A stretch of DNA of 64,000 nucleotides from Isoetes taiwanensis (GCA_021234155.1 JAJEKV010000092.1:3854561-3918560), one strand, 5' to 3'; positions 1 to 12,333 are shown, counted from the stretch's first letter. Notes: generated by a model from the sequence alone, not told the origin. Translations and numbers: made by a program.

Positions 1-45
<45 letters not shown>
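1..45. repeat. (GA)n microsatellite
   Basis: Uninterrupted GA dinucleotide run reaching the window edge. It directly abuts the 3' end of the LINE fragment that follows, with a short (TGAAA)n stretch at 46-61 between them. Confidence 0.97.
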
Positions 46-49
<4 letters not shown>

Positions 50-465
50 AATGAAATGAAATCTTTATTATTACGTCTGTGAGACCATCAGGTCTAGAAG
101 ACGTTCAAGAAATACATTCAACATTATAAATTATATCATCTAATATGTCTTCGGGTAAGAACATATTAGTGCTCTCCTCCTCAAAGTCAAACTCACTAAC
201 TCCTATCATTGATTTTAAACTTTGAATGTTGGTGTTTCGTACCTGCATAACCTCTACTAGAAAATGCCCAATTGTGACTGAAGGTAGGTCAAAGAAGCTT
301 ACCCAGTTTGTTACGTGTATACCAAACTTCATGCGAATGAATTGATATGCCGGACAGGTCAGAATGATATGTGTCTCATCTTCCACTTCATTTGATCCAC
401 AAACCTTACAGCATCTCAATGCATGTGGTATTTTGGCCCAACGTCCAACCTCCACCCCCAGATGG

Positions 466-472
<7 letters not shown>
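46..472 (-). mobile_element. 5'-truncated LINE fragment (copy 1)
   Basis: Minus-strand coding remnant of a LINE C-terminus. It has a zinc-ribbon-like CxxC...H...C pattern (CKVCGSNEVEDETHIILTC) after HHLGVEVGRW, and it is clearly homologous to the longer copy at 10981-12192. It ends on the minus strand in a hairpin (81-96, AGACC/GGTCT arms), an AT-rich tail and (TTTCA)n. The 5' side is cut abruptly by the GA microsatellite at 473. The reading frame persists only to about 105, so this is a dead 5'-truncated insertion. Confidence 0.8.

Positions 473-558
<86 letters not shown>
473..558. repeat. (GA)n microsatellite
   Basis: About 43 GA units at the 5' truncation point of LINE copy 1. With the GA run at 1-45 it brackets the LINE. 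ORFs of alternating Arg/Glu or Leu/Ser across it are artefacts. A degenerate GAGAT-rich tail continues to about 655. Confidence 0.97.
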
Positions 559-561
<3 letters not shown>

Positions 562-688
562 GTTGGCCACATGAGGACTTAGAGATTACGAGAGAGAATA
601 CAAGAGAATACGAGAGATGAGAGATGGGGGAGAGATGGGAGAGATGGGTGAGAGTGGCAAAACCCAACTCTCACCTTGAGGGATGATT

Positions 689-712
689 CGCCCCTAACAG
701 CCGTTAGGGGCG
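689..712. repeat. Perfect 10-bp inverted repeat (hairpin)
   Basis: Arms CGCCCCTAAC and GTTAGGGGCG flank a 4-base loop. It stands alone between the GA-rich tract and the Myb/SANT-like gene. It could be part of a transposon terminus; its function is unknown. I see no gene in 559-950. Confidence 0.6.
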
Positions 713-1007
713 TTTTCATTGCCCACTAACCATACAATTAGGCTTAATTTTCGCTGCCTGAAAAAACTGGCCGAAATGTTTCCCACACCGAAAACCAGGG
801 CGCCATTCCCCCTGCTTCTTGATCTTCAAGACCGCCTAATTCTTGCAAAAGTATCCAATTTCTCGAAGCAATTAGCCGATTACGATCCAGGTATTCGTCA
901 GATTTTGCACGCATTTGCATTCCGTTTTTTGAGCATTCATACATTAAGTTTTGAACCTCAATTTCGTTTTATGTCTTCCTTATTCCCCTACAATTATTTG
1001 GATTCAG

Positions 1008-2113
1008 ATGTCTAAGGCCTCTCGATCTGCTTTGCCAGCAAGCATCAAGCCTTTCGTGCCTCCCTGGGTTGAAAAAATGGCACCAAGAAGGACCCGGAAA
1101 ATGAAAGGCCAGATCTCCATGGATGTGCATTTGGAGACAAATTCTGAGCCAATTCCATCACCAAGACAGCCAAAGGAAAAGAGATCCAAACGAGTATTGA
1201 GCGAAATTCAGGCATCCTCTGATATTGTGAGTGAATCTTTTGAATCTAAAGCTGCCTTGGCTCTTGTTGTGCATGAGAAGGAAAATTCAAAAGTGATAGA
1301 CACAAAGAATAGAAAGTCTCCTGTGCAATGGACAGATCAAGGTGTCTCCACTTTCCTCAATCTCTTAAACGAGATGAAATTAGTAACTAATGGCACCCTC
1401 AATCTCTCTAACACACAATGGAGGAAAATTATGATCAAATTGCAGCCTATAGTTGGGGGTTTAGTGGAGCTGAGACAACTAAAGAACAAATGGGATAAGC
1501 CCCAAGCTAAAATGTGACCTCAGATAATCCAATTCCAGGGGTTGGTGACGATGGTGAATTTGGGAATGAAGCTTTTGAGGCTGCAGACTTGCATACAAAT
1601 TTCTCAGAATCATTCATGAATGACACTTTCTTTGAAACTGTTGGAACAGATGCAGCATATGAGGACCACTTCGAAAGCATTCCACCCAATTCAAATAATA
1701 ATGTAAACACGGGAAATCCGAGCAGTCCATTCATGCCCGACATTCCAAGCAATAGGACACCAACAGGAAACCAGACAGACTCTCCAAGTCCTAGATCAGC
1801 TGCATGTAACCAGCCTGGAGTTTGTGGAAAACCTACAAGTAGAAAGAAGTCCAGGTTGCAGATAGATGAGGACATTGCAATGGGAATATCACAAATGGCA
1901 AGCACATTTGGGGACACTGGGGTAAAGAAATTGGATTTCCTGAAAGAAGAAAGTGCAAGAAAAATTGAGTTGGTTAGGGAATTGGAAACAATAAGGTCTG
2001 CCAACAGTTTGAAAATTGCCGAGTCCATGGCTGCAATGACTCAAAGCATTTGTGAAATGACAAAGGAGACATTGCTCGAAATTGCAAAACTGGCTGCCAA
2101 GAACAAGGACTAG
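1008..2113 (+). pseudogene. Myb/SANT-like DNA-binding protein, Harbinger-partner-like, frame-broken
   Basis: Two abutting reading frames, 1008-1517 and 1518-2113, look like one protein of about 365 aa. The first opens at ATG 1008 just after a splice-acceptor-like CAG. It carries a basic N-terminus and a Myb/SANT-like helix region (QWTDQGVSTFLNLL ... LKNKWDK) of the type seen in L10-interacting MYB proteins and in ORF1 of PIF/Harbinger transposons. It stops with TGA at 1515-1517. The second frame continues with acidic and Ser-rich sequence and a C-terminal helix rich in K, E and L that looks like a dimerisation segment. An indel or an unrecognised intron near 1500 separates them. Harbinger transposase pieces lie convergently at 3.4-3.8 and 9.6-10.6 kb, so this may be the accessory DNA-binding gene of that element. 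The family call is moderate; the partnership is inference. Confidence 0.55.
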
Positions 2114-2264
2114 AGGTTCATTTTCAGTTTTCTGCTTTTTAGAAATTCTATTTTGGAACTATCTCAAACCCACTAGTAATCCTAAATATTGAATGACTTG
2201 TACTGGCCTATTTTTTTAGTATTAATTATTGTCTTCTAGTCGCAATCACCCAAATTCATAAAGG

Positions 2265-2273
2265 CTATTTAAG
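2265..2273 (+). promoter_or_regulatory. TATA-like box upstream of the Ser-rich ORF
   Basis: CTATTTAAG lies 37 bases upstream of the ATG at 2310, giving a predicted transcription start just before the ATG. Assigned by position and sequence only. Confidence 0.4.
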
Positions 2274-2309
2274 CTTTCTGAATTCCTTGCATGCAAGCCG
2301 CTCCTCAAC

Positions 2310-2732
2310 ATGGAGAGAATCGTGAACCGTAAACGCCCTCGTTCTCCAAGCTCATCTTCGTCTTCCTCCAAGACCTCTTCCTCTTTCTTGACTCCGGATT
2401 TTTCTGCTTCCTCTTCCAGTGGGCTTTCTTATTACTCTGAGTATTCTTCATGGCCTACTACTAGTGAAGAAATTCTTCCTGATAGTAGTGCAGAAGCGCC
2501 AGAGTTCAGTGATCCAGTGAGCTTAGAAAACCTATTTCAGGAGAACCAGGTGCAGGATGAAGACTCTTCTGACGAGCAGGAAGAAAGCCAATACTCCTCC
2601 CCCTCGGTCGAGCCAGCAAACCCTGAAGTGGAAATCTTGTCCCACAAGATTATCCATTGCAGCTTCTCCAAGCAGACCATTACAGCTTTTCTGGAAATGG
2701 AGGTGAATATAGAAGCTGAGATTTTGGAATAG
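2310..2732 (+). CDS. Hypothetical Ser-rich acidic protein, 140 aa
   Basis: Single open frame from ATG 2310 to TAG 2732 with a TATA-like box at 2265. The N-terminus is basic (RKRPRSP) and could be a nuclear localisation signal. It is followed by long Ser tracts (residues about 13-65), an acidic middle part (DEDSSDEQEE) and a less biased C-terminus of about 30 residues ending EAEILE. I recognise no domain. It lies between the Myb/SANT-like gene and the Harbinger fragment, so it could be a host gene or transposon cargo. The clean frame and upstream box favour a real gene, but low complexity weakens the case. Confidence 0.4.
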   Translation: MERIVNRKRPRSPSSSSSSSKTSSSFLTPDFSASSSSGLSYYSEYSSWPTTSEEILPDSSAEAPEFSDPVSLENLFQENQVQDEDSSDEQEESQYSSPSVEPANPEVEILSHKIIHCSFSKQTITAFLEMEVNIEAEILE

Positions 2733-3429
2733 GCCTCAAATTCTGCCAAGAACCGGACAGGCCATATGGGATGTGTGTACGTTAGGCATGAAGAAAAATG
2801 GTGCCTACATGAAATACGAAGTGTAACCTTTCAGTGCGAGCTATGCCCCCAGCTTTGAATAAAAAAATCATGATTTGTCTCACTTTTTTTTTCTGTTGTC
2901 CATTTTCTTTTTGTAACAGGCTTTTGTTATATATAAAATGGGATGTGATTGCTCGGGATCTGACAAATGAAAAACATTGTGTCCATCTATTCATGCAGAT
3001 TACCTATGCTCATTGGAAGGCGTGCATTTTTTTTTGTTTTGTATTGTGAAGTCATTTGACTCAATTAGATTGTAACAGGCTGCTCTGATGCTAAACTGTT
3101 TTGAACAGGGCAGCATGTGCCCATGTAATGAAATCTTATGAATATAAACTTGGTTTATCCTACTTGTACCTGTACTCTTGATTTCTTATAGGCTTTTTTG
3201 TTCTTTAGTGTGAAGTCATTTGACTCACAATGTCCGTAACAGGCTGCTCAGTATTTTTTATGAAATGTTTTGAGCTCTAAACTATATGTTGGAAATTAAG
3301 CTCTAAACTTATGCTTCAAACATATTTATTTTTTCATCATTCTGTAAAAATGCAGGACAAAGAATTAAAGAGGTCAAATCGAATAGAATTGAATTATGGA
3401 TTTCATTTTTTTTTGTCTACAAAATTCAT
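2733..3429. other. AT-rich spacer with a repeated segment
   Basis: No gene seen. A segment reading GTGAAGTCATTTGACTCA followed by GTAACAGGCTGCTC occurs at about 3046-3090 and again at about 3208-3250, so part of this spacer is an old direct duplication. Confidence 0.4.
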
Positions 3430-3757
3430 TCAGAGGATCACATGTCCATCCAGATTCTCAAATAACACGTGCCTCATTTGATCACCTTGTTTTTTCAAGG
3501 ACCTGTTCATGGCTTCTGTTTCATAGTAATATATTGGTGGAGGATCGTCTTCAATTGGCAGCATGTCCCAGCCAAAAGTTCCAAAGAACACAACATGCAT
3601 GTATGATCTTGGAGGCTTTGGCAACATGTACGAGCAAGTGTTTCAGAATTCTGAATTTTTCCTTGACAATGCCAAATCCATTTTCTACACACACTCTGTC
3701 CCTACAAATCCTTTTGTTAAACTTACCATAAGCACCCTGATTTTGAGGAAAGACTTT
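3430..3757 (-). pseudogene. PIF/Harbinger transposase, C-terminal part
   Basis: The minus strand encodes CVENGFGIVKEKFRILK followed by ASKIIHACCVLWNF. This is the HARBI1-type block around the third catalytic acid (the E of VENGFG) and the conserved ACCVLHNF segment. In-frame stops follow LGHAAN. The N-terminal part with the first two acids lies at 9650-10622 on the same strand. The gap between them is filled by a GC-rich LINE of the same orientation, so one transposase gene was split by a nested insertion. Confidence 0.7.
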
Positions 3758-3782
3758 AAAGGAAGGAAGGAAGGAAGGAAGG
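3758..3782. repeat. (GGAA)n microsatellite at LINE 3' end
   Basis: About six GGAA units, read as (TTCC)n on the minus strand, directly after the 3' terminus of the LINE. It corresponds in position to the (TTTCA)n and (ATATC)n tails of the other two copies. Confidence 0.9.
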
Positions 3783-4179
3783 TACTTTTATCGTCCACGG
3801 AGACCAATCGGTCTATGGGACCCAATACAAAAACGCAAACATGCGGACATTGCCGGATTAAAAACCCCCCCCAGAAGGGTTTTCGAGGAAAAACCATGGC
3901 AAACAATCGGCCTGGCCGACAAACCGTAGGCTAATCATATAAAATGCGAAACATCCCAATATATACGGTCATGCACCACCCGTAGTGCCTAGTCGGTGGA
4001 TGACCCGGTGGGGGCAAAGGTGACCTCGCAGGTCCGGTACCTCTGGATGTATGACCCCGTGGCACGCATCTTGGCGGTGTGTTCATCGGCAAATGCAAGG
4101 GCACGTCCGCCGCATTACTAAGGGAGCGTGACCGCCCGGATCCGAGCGGGCAACTTCCGGAAAGTGTGAGACTCATCCT

Positions 4180-6230
4180 CAATGGCACCCGTTTGACAAA
4201 GACCGAGCGAGCTGTCTGGCGGGCTCCCCAATCCACCGCCTCTCGATCGCGAAGATGGTGGGCACTGTCGCGAATGGAGGCAATGAGTCTGCGCTTTTTG
4301 GGGGCATTTGGGAAGCAGCGGTAGATTTGGGCCCCAGGGCTAACACGGGGTTGATGTGCTCCTTGTAATGGGCCATTTTGACCTGCTCTAGAGCAATGGG
4401 GTCCCGAGCTTGCCAAGGAAACAAGCATCTAGGTACTCCCTCAAGCAGTCGCCACGATCGGGCCATTGCGCCCCAACAGACGCATCAGGTGCTCTGACGT
4501 TCCATCGGGCGAACCATCGATCTCTCTTACCCCTCCAACAGGCCCTAAGCGCTGCGGACTCATGGCCACGGTGTAAGCAGTCGCGGGGAGCCGAGCATCA
4601 CCCATAGTAACCACTTTTCGAAAATAGATGATGTGTCTATCAAGGGCTGCCGGTGAAGCGCAAGAATCCATTTCGCCCGAGAATCGATAGGGGACTGAAG
4701 GTTTCACCCCAAGTGCGTGCCAAAATGCCTTCTCGCGACTGCTCCAAGTCATTCCAGTCGCCAAAGAGGCGGCCAGGGCCCCAAACCTCGACCCCGCATT
4801 GAAGGACAGGGGCTCGACCGGATTAGGAGCAGATGTGACCGATGGCCCCAATCATATAGCTCGCCGGTGACTGTTGTTACGCATGGCATAAAAGCTTATT
4901 CCGGCCTTTGTCACCCACCATAGCGGATAGACGCCCCCGCCAGGCGAGGAGGGGAACTCCACCCCTAGGTACTTGTAGGTGGGCGTGGCGCCCACAGCCG
5001 CCCCCGATATGTGAGTGCAGGAGGCATGGGGTGACGTGAAGAGGATATGAGAACCACCCGGTCTTGGCGGATTGACGCAGCGCATGTCGTAGCGACAAAA
5101 TGTGTCTAGGGCATCCGGGTGAGATCGCATAGCCGGGGTGTGGGCAAGAAGGCCAACATCGCCCGCATAGATGAGTCGGGCGGATGACACGGGTGCAAAA
5201 GGCGTGATGCCATCCCCCCATGCTCGAAGCCGGGGCTCTAACTGATCAATGTAGAGGCCAAAAAAGTGTTGGCGAGAGGGGGCAACCTGGGACCCCGATA
5301 CTCTTTGGTGAATGCTTGGCCCGGCTTGGCCGCATCCACGCCAAAACAACTCTCATACAACATGTTATGGCATAAAAAATTACCAAAAAGGAGAGCCCCA
5401 GCTGACCATAATTCTAGCCTGACCTTTTCTCGGGACAAGATTGACTATCAAAGCCTTTTGCGAAGTCCACAAAAGCAAACAATACAAGTGTCGGCCCGAT
5501 GATTCAAAGAAGATGTTAAGAACTCTTCAATCATCCCCCAGTGTTAAAGATATGGTCAATCGTTGAGTGGCGGGTCGAAGCCCTTTACTGTGTGAGGGCT
5601 CGCGACATCCGTTGCCTACGCCCGGGTCAAGTCTGCCGCTTTCGAGAATGCCGATAGCAGTTTGGCAAATCTTGAAGCTCGACCATGATCGTCCGGTAGT
5701 GGCGACAAACGGTGGGTCGCCCAGCCTTGTGAATGGGAACAACCACGCTTGGGTCCATCGTCGGGGAAACCCCGCAATGCTCGTTGAGCGGGGAGGGTAG
5801 TGAGGACCCGGCACAAGCGGTTGCCACGCCCACTTGAGTAACTTCGGCCCACGCATACCATCGAGGTCACCGCCTTCCCATTAGCTAGCCGTTGCGGGCC
5901 CTCCTCAACATCCTCGTCCACGAGAACCAATGGGGGGCCATCTGTGGGGGTATGGGCGTCTGGCGTCCTCGGGCGGGTCATAGAGCTGCTTTGCAAAGTC
6001 GCATTCCCCACCGCCGGGTGTGATGTCCCCCGTGGCCGGGCTGGCCTTGAAGCACTCTGGCCAAAAGGTTGAGGATGAGTGTTCAGCGGGCGAACATCTC
6101 CCTCGATGCTTGGCAAGGTACCGCCTTTGTGTCCTTGGATGGGCGCCATGCGATGCGGTGGTGGCCTCGCAAGCGGGTACTGGATCCGAATGTGCCGGGC
6201 TGCCGCTGCGTTCTTTTCTGATCGCATCAA
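4180..6230 (-). pseudogene. LINE reverse transcriptase remnant
   Basis: Reverse transcriptase pieces are spread over several minus-strand frames. One has FGLYIDQLEPRLRAWG followed by ARLIYAGDVGLLAHT, where the catalytic YADD box reads YAGD, and then TYKYLGVEF (4852-5349). Upstream pieces (5527-6230) carry finger and palm motifs such as PDDHGRASRF. Frameshifts and the altered catalytic Asp box make it non-functional. Family knowledge: in LINEs this domain performs target-primed reverse transcription downstream of the APE endonuclease. Confidence 0.65.
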
Positions 6231-6685
6231 ACCATGATTCTACGAGGGAATGTTGTCGACCCCCGAGCGGCGAAGTGGCCCCGCTTAAAGCACTGGCCCG
6301 GGCCGCATCCGTAATAGCGAAGTCGGTGGTCCATCTGGCGCTCTAGTGTGGAGGTCTCGCAGAATTACCGGGAGGGCGTCCATGAGCATCGGGCAGTAGT
6401 CCTGCCGCTTCTGCTCATAATCGAAGTCTCAACCGAGGACGGCGAGGGGTGGCATAGTGGGGGTTTCGGGCTTTCGCCAAACCAGGTCCAAATAAAGTGG
6501 GAGGTGATCGAGTCGACCTCCTCATCCCGACCGTATCTGTGCCCAGGAAACGGCCCGATGAGATGCATATCTTAGCGCTAACTACAAGCACATAGTCCAC
6601 CACACTAGACCCTCCCCACGATTGTCATGCGCATGTGCACTTGCGAGAATCGACCCACCGTGAAAGGCCATTGCAAATTATCAAG

Positions 6686-7294
6686 TCAAAAATGCCATAT
6701 AGCAGAGTAAACCGCCAAAGCGAAGTGACTGGCGTCATCCGACCAGCGTGGCGGGCTACTTGCGAGGGCGTAGGCTGCGGGACATCGTCGTGAGGGGTCA
6801 AGTCGCATGGGCTGCTCTACTCCTGTCCGTGCATTGAAATCTCCAAGAAGGACGACCCTACCCAACTGCTGATGCTGCTGTATGTCATCATATAGATCGA
6901 CATACGGGTCCATCCTATCCGCATCGGGGTGGCTGCGATAGAAGGTGCTGTCTGCGTGAGGGAAATAACAGGCGGCCAGAAAAAGAGGGTTGCCACTGGT
7001 ATTATGCACACGAACCCAGAAGTACCGGTTGTGTCTGTCTGTCTTCTGGAGGGTAACCGAATGTGCCAAGGTTGTCCGGTAGTAGCAAGCCACTCCACCA
7101 TGACCCCGCTGTCCTGTACAGGTATTGAAGACCGAGAAATGTTGGTAACCCGGCAAATCAGGTAGCCTGTGCCCAGCATGCTCCCATGTCTCCATGAGGA
7201 AGATGAGATCCATACCGGCTGCCACGGAGTTCAGACTGTCCCCCTTCTGCCAAGGGAAGCCTCGACAATTCCATGAGACCACCCGGAGGCACAA
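6686..7294 (-). pseudogene. LINE APE-type endonuclease domain
   Basis: The minus-strand frame opens with LRVVSWNCRGF and continues with MDLIFLMETWEH, GHGGVACYYR and VVLLGDFNARTG. These are the standard exonuclease-endonuclease-phosphatase motifs (WNCRG, ETW, GDFNA with the catalytic D and N). It spans about 200 aa and is open to about 6686, where it loses the frame before the expected final SDH motif (SDDASHF may be its remnant). It sits immediately upstream of the reverse transcriptase, as in L1-like elements. Confidence 0.8.
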
Positions 7295-7299
7295 TTCCT

Positions 7300-8600
7300 A
7301 TTTGTCAGCAGGGATGGTAAGGCGCACCGAGTCAGCTGGGAGGGATCGGGAAGCAGAGGGCCGAAAGTGAGAAGTAGATGGAGCGGAGGGGCGATGTGGT
7401 CGAGAGGGCGGGCCGCGAGGGAGCAGGAGTAGGAGCAGGAGAAGGGGGGGCCGTGGTAGTAGAAGGCATGTGGCCGGGTGCCGGTTAGGGTTGGGGCTGG
7501 TCCCGCAGCAGAAAGTGTGTCGTCGGAAAATGTGCATCCCGCCAACCAATCCCCGCAAAGACTTCGCTGGGCGTAATGCCTCTCGACCCCTCGACAAGCT
7601 CCCCGTCTGCGTGCCTCCCGCTGCAGACGGGTGTGAGGTCCCTGGCCCACGTACAGGGATGTCCCTTCAACATCCGCCCGGGCGCAATATGGCATCACGC
7701 ACTGCGCATCCGCAACCGCGAATATGACAATGCAAAGCCACGCCGGGGCCGAGCCCCATGCCGCCGCTCGAGAAATGTGAATCGCCTCGAATGTCATCCG
7801 ATCGAGAATGTGTGTTCGGATGTTGTGGGCGCAGACTCTCCCCGGGCTGTTCGCATGCCTCAACTACCGGGGATAGGGCTCTCTCCGCCAAGGCCTCGAG
7901 TTCTCAAGGGCTCAGCGGGTCCAAGGTGGGCTAAGGCCGGGTCCCCGTGGCCGGGGTGGTGGTGGTGGCCGGGATGGCGTGGAGTGACCGGAGTGTGGCC
8001 GGGATGGCGTGGAGTGGCCGGAGAGCGGGGCAGCGGGGGCGGGGCGGGCCGCTGCTGGGAGGCCGTGGGCGGGATAGCTGCCCGAGCCGCTCGCCCCCCG
8101 CGGAAGTCCGGGAGCACAGCCTCTGCGTGAGCCTCGCCGCCGCTTGGCCATCTCCTGCCGCCGCACCGGCCGCAGTGACTATGAACCTCGGTAGGGAGAC
8201 CCTCGCTCGCCTCTGCGGGATGGTTGCCCGCGAACCCCGGGAGCTCCGTGCCTCGAGTAGCGAGAGCGTGCTCGAGCCCCAAAGACACGGGCGCCGAGGG
8301 TGGCTTGTTGTTCCGGATCTTACTCACGAAGATCACGAAGGCGTAATGCAGGCATGCGCAAGAAGCGGCACTGTGCTCCCGTGCCATGGTGGTGGGCTGC
8401 CTCTACCTCGGCCGGAAGCCCGGCGTGACCATCGTCTCTGCATTGCGCTCCCTCTCGTGTCATGGTGTCAGTGATGAACCACGAGTCTAGGCGGGACCCG
8501 CATGTCCGTGACCTCTGCACGGCTTCTTTGCCTTTCGAAGTGTGCAAGGCCAAGGCCATCTTCCACATCGGCGTGCGGGTCTCCAAGCTGTGATCACGGT
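7300..8600 (-). other. LINE ORF1-like GC-rich region with minisatellite
   Basis: Upstream of the endonuclease on the minus strand are Arg/Pro/Gly-rich open frames, none clearly recognisable. A minisatellite at about 7945-8030 repeats GTGGCCGGGATGGCGTGGAG. The position fits LINE ORF1, but I see no certain zinc knuckle or RRM, so the call rests on context. Confidence 0.35.
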
Positions 8601-8939
8601 TCTTTCGACCCCAATTTGCCTTTTGAGCACATGGGATGCAGGGACTCCATCTCCAACGCCATGCCGGCCCGGGAACGCTGTTAGCCTCAATACGAACACT
8701 TGTTAGCCTCCATTCCCGCTTTGGCGTGTCTCCAATTCTGTAGAAGGCGGGGAGTTCCTATGTGGTGCGAGCAATTAATCCCTTCCCGTCCGGGCTGGCC
8801 TCACCGGGGGGGGCCTTAGCCTTAGCCCGAGCCTCCTTCTTCATGGAGGATGACTCTCCCCGGCCCATGATGGCTGATCGTGGACTGTTTGTGGGCGGGC
8901 CCTCCTTGGGTTTCCCCGGGCCGGCCCATCTTCCGTGGC

Positions 8940-9600
8940 CATGACTCCCCAAAGTTTGAGGGGTCTCCGGCTGCGGAAAGGGTGCCTAGAATTGAATTTG
9001 GGGACTCAAGAACGCGGGCAGAGCACCTTTTGGGCTAGTCAACGGAAACCCTAAGTGGTGGGGTGGGGGGTGTGGGGTGCGTTTCTAGCGAGCCCAAAGA
9101 ACAGGGTAGGGGTGCCCACCACCTTTGACTTTGACTTTGACCCTCGCCACTTTGCTTCTCATAGGTCTTTCCAAAGCTTTGTACAACACGACACCATTTA
9201 ACATGCTAACGCTGCTCTAATCACGCCAACGCTTCTCATAGATTAGAATAGAACATCACTCACAATTATTGCATGCCAACTACCGCGGTGTGGGGGGTTC
9301 GAGGGCTCCAAAGTCCGAGGGGTCTCGGCTGCCTCAAGGGTGCTTAGAATCCGGTTTGGGGGCTCGGAAAGGCGGGTGGTGGAGCCTTTTGGGGGTTTGG
9401 GGGTTTTGGGTCTAGAGAGAGATTGTAAAACCCTAGAGAGAGAAAGCCAGAAAGGGGTAAATCAAGGGGGTCTATGCAAGGGGAGTGAGGGCGCTAGAGA
9501 GAGGGAGCTGGGCGCTGTGAGGGCGCTAGAGAGAGGGAAAGAGAGGGAGCTGGGCGCTGTGAGGGCGCTAGAGGCTGTGACAGAAGGGGACATATACAAT
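8940..9600 (-). repeat. LINE 5' UTR repeats
   Basis: A segment of about 110 bp (from about 8944: CCCCAAAGTTTGAGGGGTCT) recurs from about 9308 in diverged form, a spacing of about 364 bp. A short repeat GTGAGGGCGCTAGAGAGAGG recurs three times at 9486-9575. Promoter monomers of this sort are common at the 5' ends of LINEs and LTRs. Confidence 0.5.
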
Positions 9601-9649
9601 AACCTAGTACAAAGGGCGAGGCAGTTTCAACAGTAATCCCTGGGCCTGC

Positions 9650-10622
9650 TAGAATAAGCTGAATCACCTAATAATAGTGGTGGAATAGTTACCTGAACCT
9701 CTTGGTCAGTAGGCTGCCCCTTCTTCAGTTTTCTGCCACTCAGAGTCACCACTGGTTCTTGCAAAATTTGTTTGGAAGCAATTTTATTATAGATGGAGCT
9801 CTTCTTGAACTGGTTGGAATCATGGACTTAACCTGTTCTTGTTACACAAACATTTATAAACAATCTGCTATGTGTCACAATTCCTTGCATGAGACATGAG
9901 TGCCTCTTATGTCTGCTGTAATAGTCATCCCCATTATCCTTTTTTTTGGGTTTCCTCCATAAGAAGATGTGGGAACCGTCAACTGCACCATATATATTGG
10001 GCAACCCAGTTGCATCATGGAATTCCTTAATACACTGAGTTAATCTTGCTCCTGTAGGCATAGCAACAAACCGTTTGTATAGCATTGCCTTCGAGGTCAA
10101 TACAATAGTGACTTTCTTGGTATATTTTTGCACTGTTGCTTTCCCAACATAAAATCTTTGTCCCACATGTAAGGGCATATCCCCGCGTGCTAGAAAATAC
10201 AGAACCATAGCAACTGCTTTCCTTGGATCAACATGGGGCCTTACTTTAATCCCGGGCCTGACGAGATAAGGCACAATTAAAGCTACCAGTCTCTCAAATG
10301 TGGCCCTTTTCATCCTGTAAAATTGGTGCCACATATCGTCTTCAAAGGATGGCAGACAATTCCAAGCATGGTTATCGATATTATCCCACTGTGTTCTTTG
10401 CCTTGGAGCAATCCAAAATCTTCTTGGTGGTCTTCTAACCCTACTGGAACCCGATACCATTAAAACTGCAGATGCGCAAAAAAGCAAACCATTGTTATCT
10501 TCTAAAACTTCATCATCGAACAGGGTCATTGGGTCTTCGAGCTCGTTGAGTGCAAGTAGCTGCAAACAGTATCTCTGGAATGTAAATCCGAGTGTCAAAG
10601 CCCGAAAAAGCATAGCAATCAT
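9650..10622 (-). pseudogene. PIF/Harbinger transposase, N-terminal part
   Basis: A minus-strand frame of 264 aa (10622 to 9828) carries the HARBI1-type helix-turn-helix region (FERLVALIVPYLV ... VAMVLYFLARGD) and the first catalytic Asp in IYGAVDGSHI. A TGA then interrupts, but the same frame continues with VHDSNQFKKSSIYNK and the second catalytic Asp in IPPLLLGDSAY near 9660. After GDSAY the sequence changes to LINE. The remaining block with the catalytic Glu is at 3430-3757. Family knowledge: Harbinger transposases act with a Myb-like partner; one candidate lies at 1008-2113. Confidence 0.8.
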
Positions 10623-10980
10623 GCCAAGAATGACCGGATCGATGGTTTAGCGGCCGGAATTGAAAGCGTAGAGAGGCAAAACTAGAAATGAAATATCCCA
10701 CATAGGCTGCCGAACCAAGAAAAAATAGACTTGAATATCCCACAATTTGGCGTCCGAATGGAACGTTACGGTCAAATTATCCCACAAAGAACTCGTCGGC
10801 CGGAATGGATGCAGGATCGAAAATCCGGCAAACAGCAAAAATTGTGCCCATAACCGAGGCTGTTAAGCTTCGAGAGACAATTGTCTCTCCTCTCCTCCCA
10901 AAAAAATACGTACATTTAGGGGAGGAGCCGTATGTGACGAGAGATGGGTTTTTAAACACGCATGTGGCCGACGCGAGAGA
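10623..10980. other. Harbinger 5' flank with short direct repeats
   Basis: No gene. ATATCCCACA occurs at about 10690 and 10735, with a related ATTATCCCACA at about 10780, and GCCGGAAT occurs at 10652 and 10799. These could be subterminal repeats of the Harbinger element, but I could not pair them with a left terminus. Confidence 0.3.

Positions 10981-12333
<1,353 letters not shown>

Larger units (their letters stand above)
3783..9640 (-). mobile_element. GC-rich near-full-length LINE (copy 3) nested in a Harbinger gene
   Basis: A block far richer in G+C than its surroundings. In minus-strand order it holds repeated 5' sequence (9.6-8.9 kb), a Pro/Arg-rich ORF1-like region (8.6-7.4 kb), an endonuclease (7294-6686), a reverse transcriptase (6.2-4.2 kb) and a 3' hairpin (3800-3814) followed by (TTCC)n. 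It interrupts a PIF/Harbinger transposase whose halves lie at 3430-3757 and 9650-10622. Many frameshifts show it is inactive. Its 3' end shares the hairpin and GAC-ATAA tail with copies 1 and 2, so the three belong to related families despite very different base composition. The 5' boundary near 9640 is approximate. Confidence 0.7.

Noticed and set aside
473..558. Long Arg/Glu and Leu/Ser ORFs across the GA tracts here and at 12193-12332
   Set aside because: They are translations of a pure dinucleotide repeat and carry no independent coding evidence.
4000..8700. GC-rich block as bacterial contamination or a bacterial insert
   Set aside because: It encodes LINE endonuclease and reverse transcriptase motifs, has a LINE 3' hairpin and tail, and is nested in a plant transposon gene.
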